Assembly: GCA_039583875.1 (NCBI GenBank)
Contig: CM077151.1
Coordinates: 23,120,208-23,184,207, forward strand
Length of the DNA: 64,000 bases
Source of the DNA: Platanthera guangdongensis
Lineage: Eukaryota > Streptophyta > Magnoliopsida > Asparagales > Orchidaceae
Reading direction: 5' to 3'
The position numbers and the translations under genes were made by a program. Below are positions 11,301 to 20,900 of this stretch, in pieces; position 1 is the first letter of the stretch; each line of letters opens with the position of its first letter. The notes beneath the pieces are model-generated. The model had not been told where the DNA came from, searched no databases, and saw nothing but the letters and a program-made list of their open reading frames with translations.

Positions 11301-14300
11301 AGTCAACTATGTTGCATTGACACCGACACGTGACACGCAATTCGACACGACACGAATCACGACTCGTAAATTCTCAAAAAATATCATATTTTGACACGCT
11401 GGGACACATATATTAAATATTTATTTTTTATAATTATGAAAATCATAAAACATTTAACAAAAAATTAAAAATGAACAAATAACAAATATTCAAATAAACT
11501 AAGACATGTCTAAATATTACTCATCAAATATTCAAATGCAAAGCTTAACAAAAAGTAAAAAATGATAAAACATTAACACATTACCTGTTCTTATAGTTTT
11601 TTTCACCTCAAATAGATCACTACTTAAGACTTTTACACATTTTTCAATTCATTTTCCATCAATGATTAATAAATGTACTTTCACTATTGTAAATGAACTT
11701 ATAAAATATTTTTCACAAAAATTGCACTTCCAAGATAATTGTCTCCCGACTCACCGTGAGTAGCTAGTTTAGGGACACGCATGTCCGATTGAGAGGGACA
11801 CGTGTGTCCGATAGAGCGGGACATGCGAGTCCCGCGTGAACTAGCGTGTCGGACTTCCGACACAAATGTCTGAGAGTGTCAGAGAGTCGGACGAGTGTTG
11901 GAGAGTCCGACACCGACACACTGGGCATTTTGAAGTGTTGGTGCTTCATAGGCAGCCAACCTCTTCTTCCTACCATCCTGAGTGATTTGAGCCACTTCTA
12001 TGATGACTTCTTTTGAACCTTGCTCTGAATGCGACATCACAAGTGTGTTCATTACAGCAAGATCTGACCCCATAGAAATACACTACACTCATGATTTGCC
12101 ATCTAAGCACTCATATCACTCCACTATTGCATCATTTGCTCCTTGTCACGACCCGCCATATTTGACCTGCCTGTGACATTTTTTATGTGAAGATTATAAT
12201 GAAATTTGGAGTCTTGGAGATTCATGTACATAAGAGAATACATGAAAAACACAGATAATATTAGGATGGTCTTATGAGAACATTCTAGAGTAAATACAAG
12301 AGATGTATATAATAATCTAGAATAAGAGACATTCTAGATCCTTTTATACTTTGGAGGCAAGATGCATTGTAAAGATCCCTCATTTGTAAACATCCAAGTT
12401 TTTGACAAGCAATAGAGTTCTTTGAATTCTCTTCACTTGCGAGCTTTTTCTCGAGTTATTTATTTACTCTTCTTTTCATCACCAACAAGTTCTTACAGGA
12501 GATTGACTTAGCAGGACTATGCAGATTTGCAAAGAAGAGCTAAAGACGCATGGTTTTTTGCGGGGAGACAAGTCTGTAACATCCTGCTCCCTTCAGTAAT
12601 AGACTCAAGATGTGGAGGCAACCCTTCCTAGTCGTAAGCTCCTTAAAGCTGCCCATTGTTTGCCCCTGATAGGAAAAATTTGACCTGCTTGTCGTCGTTG
12701 AGGGCCGTCGGTGGCTGAATTGGCCAATCACCGCAATTATCAAATCGCTCGACGTGCACCGTGTGCCGCTCAACATGTGCCGCATGAGTGATTCGATGAT
12801 TGCGGTGGCTGTCTACTTTAGTATACTAACCACTCTCACGGGGGGCAATATGGTCAAAATTTTCCTCCAACTATAAGCATCCCACGATGGTCCAACCATA
12901 AGCACTCATCACTCCACTATTGCAGCGTTTGCTCTTTATCATGCCCCACCATATTTGACCCGCCTATGATAATTTTTATGCAAAAAGATTTTAGAGAAAT
13001 TTGGAGTCTTGGAGATTCTTGTACATAAGATAATGCATGAAAATCACAGAGAATTTTAGGATGGTCTCATGAGAACATTCTAGAGTAACTCGGAGGATTC
13101 ATGAATATTGTAAATACTAGGGATGTATAGAATAATCTAGAATGAGAGACATTCTAAGTCCTCCGTACTTTGGAGGGAAGATTCATTGTGGTCTATAAAA
13201 GGGCAAGATCTCTCATTTGTAACCATCCAAGTTTTGGACAAACAATAGAGTTCTTTGAATTCTCTTTACTTGTGTGTTTTTTCTTGAGCTGTTTCTTTGC
13301 TCTTTTTTCATCACCAATAAGTTCTTACAGGAGGCTGACTTAGGAGGACTACGTGGGGCTGCAAAGAGGAGCCACTGATGCTTTCGAGGAGACAAGTTTG
13401 TGACATCATGCTCTCTTTAGTATTAGACTCAAGACGTGAAGGCAACCCTTCCTAGTCGTAAGATTCTTAAAGCCACCCAATGTTCGCTCTGTGAGGAAAA
13501 AATTGACATACTTGCCGCCGGCGAAGTAGACATCCACCGCGATTATCGAATCGCTCGACGAGCATCGTGTGTCGCTCAACATGCATCCCGTGAGAGATTC
13601 GATGATCGCGACAACTGGCCACTTCAGCATAATGACCACCCTCATTAGTGGCAAGCGGGTGTAAATTTTCCTCCAACCATAAGCATCCCACGATAGTCCA
13701 ATTCTGTTGTTATTTCCTCCCGTATGTTATTCTTGTTGATGGATTTCTCTCTAGTGCCTGACATTGGTACTATTCTTCCTATGCCATATCTACCTCTACA
13801 ATTTTGTTTTTTCTCGCGACATACATTTTCAATCTGATCTTTGTTCATAAACATACCACCATAATTGTTCTTTATATGACTTGAATCCATAGGTGTACCA
13901 AAACGCTGCATGCTTCTTATACGAAACAAAAAATAGATAATAAATAAATGTGCAAATTAAATATTCTTAATTATATATATCACATTTACAAGAAGCTCCT
14001 TTATATAGATAAAGGAAGGAGTAAGAATTATTCTAGCAATGTGGGATTAAAGGAGCCTAAGAGAGAGATAGCCCAATGAGCCATTTATACATGGGCTAAG
14101 TATAATGCCAATGACAAAAACAGTTTATGGGCCATTTTTCAATACTCCCCCGCAAGCTGGAGCATACATGTCGTAGGCACCAAGCTTGGAGACACTGCCG
14201 GTATAATGAGCGAAGCATGCCTTAGTAAAAACATCTGAAACTTGATCCGCAACTGGAACATGTCGTAAAATCAATCTTCAAAGTTGAACCTTTTCTGGAT

Positions 14301-17300
14301 AAATATGATAGTCGACTTCGATGTGTTTTGTGCGCTGATGAAACAAAGGATTTTCAGCAATATGGATAACAACTGACAACACAAGAGAATGATCGGAGAT
14401 GAAAGTTTGACTCCTAAATCAGTAAGGAGACTCTAGCCATGTGAGTTTTGAAACGACGATAGCCATGGAGTGATATTCTGCTTCAACGAGGGAGTGGATG
14501 ACCACAGTTTGCTTCTTGCTTCGCCAGGTAACTAAATTTCCACCAAAATAAGTGCAATAACAACTAGTGGATCGACGATCATCGAGGGACCCAACATAAT
14601 CAACATCACAGTATGAAATGAGAGACAAAGAAGTGGAAGTCTTGTACATCGGTCCTTGACTTGGAATATTCTTCAAATATCTAAGAATACGTTCCACTGC
14701 CTGAGGATGGGAGATCCGCGGAGCATGCATGAAATGACTGACCACACCGACCCCAAATGATATATTGAGTTGTGTGATAGTAAGATAGATAAGCTTGTCA
14801 ACGAGGCGTCGATAATACTCTGGATTTGAGAGAAGTTGACCAGAGTCTGATCCATGAGCACAAAGTTGGTGATTGGCATCCATAGGTGTATACACAGACT
14901 TGCACCTAAATAGTTGGCATCATAAAGTTGATCAAGATAGTATTTTTGCTGAGATAAGACAAGACCATCTGGTCTTCGGGCTACCTTAATCCCCCAAAAG
15001 TACTAGAGTCGGCCCAGAACTTTAGTTTGGAATTGTGAGACTAGGTATTTCTTGATTTGAGTGATCGCAGAAAGATCATCACCCGTGACAAGAATATCAT
15101 CAACACAGACCAGAAGAATAACTGTGCCTGATGGATGCCGACGGACAAACAAGAAGTTTGTCGAGTTCCGAGTGAAGACACAATCACGAACCACCCAACT
15201 AAACTTAGCAAATCATGCCCGTGTAGATTGTTTGTGGTCATATAAGAGATTTCTTCAGATGGCAAATTAGGGACTCCCCTATTGTTATATAACCAGGAGG
15301 CTATTGCATATAAATTGTCTCCACAAGATCACTGTTAAGAAATACGTTTTTGATATCGAGTTGATGTCGCTGTCACTGACGATGGATGGTAAGAGAATAA
15401 GACATACGGTATTGAGCTTGACAATAGGAGATAAGGTCTCATAATCAATGTTGTGTTGTTGAGTAAAACCGCACACAACAAGCGGGCTTTGAGTCGTTCA
15501 ATTGTACCATCAGGATGGTGCTTCACAGTGAAGGCCCACTTACAAGTAACTGTAGAATGTTTTGGGGGAAGGGGAACAAGGGCGCACTTGTGATCAGCCC
15601 AGAGCGCAACCATTTCCTCATCCAATTCCACCCGCTACCTGGGATGCTGAAGAACATTTTGCACAGAAGAGAGTGAAAATAGAAGACACGGAAGTCGTAA
15701 ACCTGCACACATCAGAGGAGAGACTGTGCAAGGAGACAGTTTGAGAGAGGATGCGCAGTGGAGGGTGTTGTCAAATCGCTAGGGGTGTGCACAAAAAATT
15801 GAAAACCGCCCAAACCAACTAAACCGCCCAAACCAAACCGATATCCACACCGAACCGCTTGGTTCCGTGTAGGAGCGGTTTTTCATTTAGGATAACCACA
15901 CTTTTTTCGGTTTGGTGCGGTGTTCGATTTTCTAAAACCGATAAAACCACATCCAAATAAATTAATAATACATAAATACATTATAGTATATACCCTTAAT
16001 CATATAGCCAGTCTTTATGAAAGTCGAATTAAACGTTTTCCATGCATTATTAGTCTTCCCCTCAAACTTTCACGACCTAATTATATACTTTGCTTACATA
16101 TGCCTGTTATTAAATTTATCGCATTGAATTTATATGATGATTTGATGCATGATAAGTTGCAGAATGATGATTGATAAGCAATGCAAATATCATAAATTTT
16201 TGCATCTATTTTCACGACTATTCATAATTAATACCAGTATTTGTCTTAATTACATTCACTAGTTTCACTATTTTTTTAAATATTCAAAAATTTCTAATAT
16301 TTTCTTATTTTTGTATGATTTTGCCTTTTAGAAATCTTGTCAAAGATAACATTCTTGACTCACAAGTTGATTGAAACTAACTTGCATATAGTAAATTTAA
16401 AATGAAGATTAGTTTATCACAATTTTCAATTATATTTATAAACCATGTAATATAAAAACAATAATATAAATTTTATACTTTAAAAACTATTCTAATAAAA
16501 CCGAAAACCGCCCCAAACCGCACTGATCGGTTTAGGTTTGGTTCAGTTTGGGAAAATAAATAACCTACCTTTTCGGTTTGGGTCCAAACTGACCCAAACC
16601 GAACCGTTTGCACCGCTAGGAATCGGCAGTTGACGGAGTATCAGTAGTAGATGGGGTTGCCACGAGGAACCAGATCGAGGATAGCGACAAGAGTAGACAC
16701 AAAGAGAAGGAGGCTGAGGAGCCGAAACAGGTGGTGGTGTCGATAATAATGGTGGTAAGGGAGAGTTGGTGGGAACAAGAGGACGTAGGAGATCAGGTGA
16801 ATGTGTTGACTTGGTGACAGAGGGATGGAAAGACTGTTTTTCCAGAAAAATTACATAGCATACCCATCTAACTTGTAGCGAGTGGCACAAGGGGCCAGTT
16901 TGTCAACGAGAGGACTGATGCAACCTGAGTCGCATCATGTTTTACTTTTATTTCCCGCATTTTATTAGTGTCACACATGTCTTCTCGCACGTTATATGTG
17001 TATGTGTTTATTCATTTTTTATCGCGCTTGTTACTCGCGTTCGTTTATACTAGTGTATGTTTGTACAACTTATTGGGGTGATCACCCAATAAGATCATGA
17101 ATGAAAAGGTTTGTCAAATTAGACTAAATGGTAATTAGGGCAAGCTTAAAAATATATATATTAAAATATAAATTATGTATTTTATCATAATATTGCATAA
17201 TATTGAAATTAAATATTTCAATTTATAAATTATTTACTTTAATTTCAGGATTACTTAATGGTGATAGAATTTGTAAAAGTTTCAAGAGCCAAAAATTAAT

Positions 17301-17905
17301 ACACATTTATGTTCATTAAAGTCCTCTATAAAAATCTCTATCCTATTCTTATTCCAGCTGACACTATCTGAAATCCGCAATATTTATTCAAGCCACCACT
17401 CCTTTGTGAAACCCCCTTTTAAAAGAAAATTATGTCTTCTCGCCTTTTGAAAAACTGCCCCTGCCAGCTTGATTAATTCTTCCATTTAGTGTTATTTCCA
17501 AATTAATGGAGGTCATTAAAAGAAAGAAATATGAAATGAATACCTTTCTACCTCCCTTTGATTACGTTATGCCTCTTTGAAATTCCTTTTGAATTACATT
17601 TAATATTTCACCGAGAGTCTAACTTGGGAGCCACATTTGTTCAGCAAGAATTAATTTACACCACCCATTAAGGCTTCATTTGAGAGAGTGGTTGCGGTTG
17701 TAAAAACAGAGGTTGTAAATATAGGTTTGTAAATGAATCTGTTTTAAACTGGTTGCTGGAAATGAAGATCTGTTTGGGTAGTCTGTGTTTGCAGAGTTGT
17801 TTAGAACAAAGAATCGTTTGACAAAACAACGGTGACATTTTATAAATATTTTTTTATTTATTATATAATTTTTTGATTATTTTTTCTAATATATATATAT
17901 ATATA

Positions 17906-17961
<56 letters not shown>

Positions 17962-20900
17962 ACTATTTAAAACCATATACTATATACAATATTAAACAGT
18001 TCCTCCGCCATCCCTCCGCCCTGCATTCTCCATGACTCCGCCTTGCCTCTGTCGTGCTCCTCCCCTGCCTGCCTTCCCAGAGCCCCCTGACGGGGTCGCC
18101 TGAGCACGACGAACCCGTCGGTGGTAGTCCGACGGGGCCCCGTTAGGGCCACCTCCGGCGGTGGCCCTGGCCGTGAGGCTCATATTTGGGCCTCACGGTC
18201 AGGGCCAGCGGTGGCTGTGACCGGGTGCCGCCGGACTACCACCGGCGGGTTCGCCGCGGTCCGGCGACCCCGCCGGGGGGCTCCGGGAAGGCAGGCGGTG
18301 GCAGAGCCACCGACAACAATCATAAAAACAGGGAGCAATGTGGCGGTGGGCACGGGAGGGCGGCGCTGCGCTGGGCACGAGCGGGCGGCGCTGCGCTGGG
18401 CACGGGAGGGTGGCACAAAATTTTCCTCCCCCTAAACGCGGCGAATTGGATACTTCCTGTTGTGGTTCGTCCCGCAAGTTTTAGAACAGGAAGAAACGCC
18501 GCGCGGTTCGAATTTTGAGCGGAAAAACAAATGGATTCGTAACGCACCGGACCAAAACACAATACCAAATGAAGCCTAAGTATATTTGACAATTCCCCTC
18601 TCATACCAAAATTCTCACATGCCAAATATGGCCATCCCTTTTTATTCTTTGACATGTTTCTATTTCCCCTTCCTTGAATTTGATTTCTTCCTATTTCTTA
18701 CTCACACTTCTCACGCCAATGGGAGCTGGGACAAATTTTGGGGAATAGAAAATTCATTTCTCTGTTTTCCAAAAGGTCCAACCCAGCTCCTCATCCTTTA
18801 CCGTTTTCTTCCAGTTGCCCGACGAACCATCCGCGCCGTTCTCGATACAGCCTCGCCGGCGCAACCATCGGCCCTCGTGGGCTCCTACGACCGTTCCCCG
18901 ACCCACCACAAGCGACGCTCTTCATTTCACCCTCCATCTGACCCAATTTAGTATTTTTGTGGATCCTTTACTGTTAGGATGAACTATGAGAGAGTTAGGA
19001 GATACTTTCATTGAAGATAGAGGCACCATAAGTAGAAGGTCGGGTGAGGAGTCTATGAAGAAGCTAGAGTTCATCCCGTAAAGTGTCGATGTCAGAACAA
19101 GAGGTGGAAGAAGTGGCAACAACAAGGGAGGCATGCGACAAAGAGGGAGTTGTGGCAGAGAAAAATCATGTTTCTTAAAGCATACCACCTCAATATGGCT
19201 GTTTTGATCACAAAAATTGTGGGGTATATTCCTTAGAGTGATTGCGACCATCAAGTCCACCTCGGGAACCAGGAGGCGACAGATGCCTAGGATTAGAGCC
19301 CTGATGTAGCAAAACAAGAGAAGGCAGTGGAAGAGCAGGTGGCGGCGTCACCTTGAGCAACAATGAGCAAACATTGGACAATGTGGGGATAGTAAGAGAT
19401 GAGAGGATATGGGCCTGGACACTTTGGAAATGAGGAGGAACTCGAGCTATCATTATGACAATACCAACAACTTTCTTCTGAGCTCGTTGAGAGGCTAAAT
19501 CCAGAGTTGGGGGGTTGATGTTTAATCCAAACTTCAACCAAGGTCTTAGATTAGGCTATAAAGGAGGTGAGGTCCCCATCCGCGCCTGGGTCGAGCTGTT
19601 GAAGGGCTTGGAAGATATCAAATAAGTGTTGGAGGTTGTCCTTGCCAGAGTAAAGAGAGTGAAGCTCATTCCACATATTTTTGGCAGTCTCATGATACAT
19701 CACCATCTGATACAGTTCTCCATCCATGGAGTTCAAGATACAAGAATGAATACGACCATCATTGCGAAACCATTGCACGGTTGGCTCGGCAGGAGGGGTA
19801 CGAATGAGATGGTGAAGGAGACCTTTGGTTTGAATAACACGACGCACGAAGTGCACCCACTCCACAAAATTCTTATCGACAAGAGAGAGTAGTAATCATG
19901 AGTTTATCTTGAGCATCAGAGCGAGGAGTCGTAGTAAGGTTCAGAGGAGTCGAGGAGGCAAAAATAGCAGTTGTTCTCATTGTCAAAAGGGAAGGAAGAG
20001 CTTTCAACAGGAAGCACTGCCAGAAAGGAAAAAACGGCCGCCAAGAACAGGGACCGGCAGGAAGACAAGGTTGGGCGGTCACAGGATGAGTGCGAGCAAG
20101 GCCAACGAGCAGACAAGGCCGAACGGATAGCGAGTGGGCAACTATCTCACAGCACAGGGACCAGTGGACAGACAAGGCCGGGCGGACATACATCAGGAGT
20201 CATTGAGCACCTGGGGCATGCGAGGGAGGTCACGTACAAAGTTGTGCGCAGTCATAAGTTGTTTCAACAGACACACGAGCAACAGAGTACATGCGAACAC
20301 CTTCACCAGACACCTCAATAGAGTACATGCGAACACCTTCAGCGAACACCTTTAGGCGCCCAACATTGTACACGTGGCCAGGGTAGGGCGTGGCTAATGA
20401 CGCAGCGTGCTCGTGGAAAAAAGTCCACGGGAACATGCGGTCACCACATGGTGTGGGCAAGAAAGAAAGAGCGGCGGACACCTAGCGTCTCAAGATGTGG
20501 GTGTCGAAGTTCGCAGAGCTGACTGAAGCGAGTTCACAGGTCGCGCGAACTAAATAACGGTGGTCTCGCAGGTCGCGTGAGCAGATGCAGAGGTGGATCC
20601 CGACGAAGAGGTAGGTCTATAAAGTAGCAGGGAGGGAGGGGGAACACAGAGACCTGACATAGAGGTGTGGTCTCAAATAGGAGCCAGCGTGAGGTGCGGG
20701 CGCAAATAAGAGACCGCAAGAACGGCTTGCTAGTTTACGACAGGAGCAAGAGTTTAGCCGAAAAAAAAACTGCAGGATTCAGAATGGCTTTGATACCATG
20801 TACGAAACCAGAAAATTAGAGAATAAAAATATAAGCAAATTAAATATTCTCCTTTATATATAGGGTTATTTACGGGGACCTCTCCTCGATGTTTGCGTAA

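Larger units (their letters stand above)
17672..18576. mobile_element. TAA-flanked foldback DNA element (PIF/Harbinger-like)
   Basis: A 905-bp element with 11-bp perfect terminal inverted repeats (GGCTTCATTTG). It is flanked by TAA on both sides (17669-17671 and 18577-18579), the 3-bp target duplication typical of PIF/Harbinger insertions. It encodes no transposase. It contains an AT microsatellite (about 17888-17958) and a GC-rich core with a long imperfect palindrome (about 18070-18300). Confidence 0.75.
16921..18949. other. unrelated 2-kb block replacing copia C protease and integrase
   Basis: The sequence on both sides belongs to copia C, but this block does not. Its left part (16921-17668) and right part (18580-18949) are noncoding with no recognised feature. 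The middle is the foldback element listed separately. The block probably arose by deletion with insertion of filler DNA, or by one or more insertions. Confidence 0.55.

Noticed and set aside
18121..18655. GC-rich open frames near 18.2-18.6 kb as possible genes
   Set aside because: They lie in the palindromic core and right arm of a foldback element; both strands are open because of symmetry.
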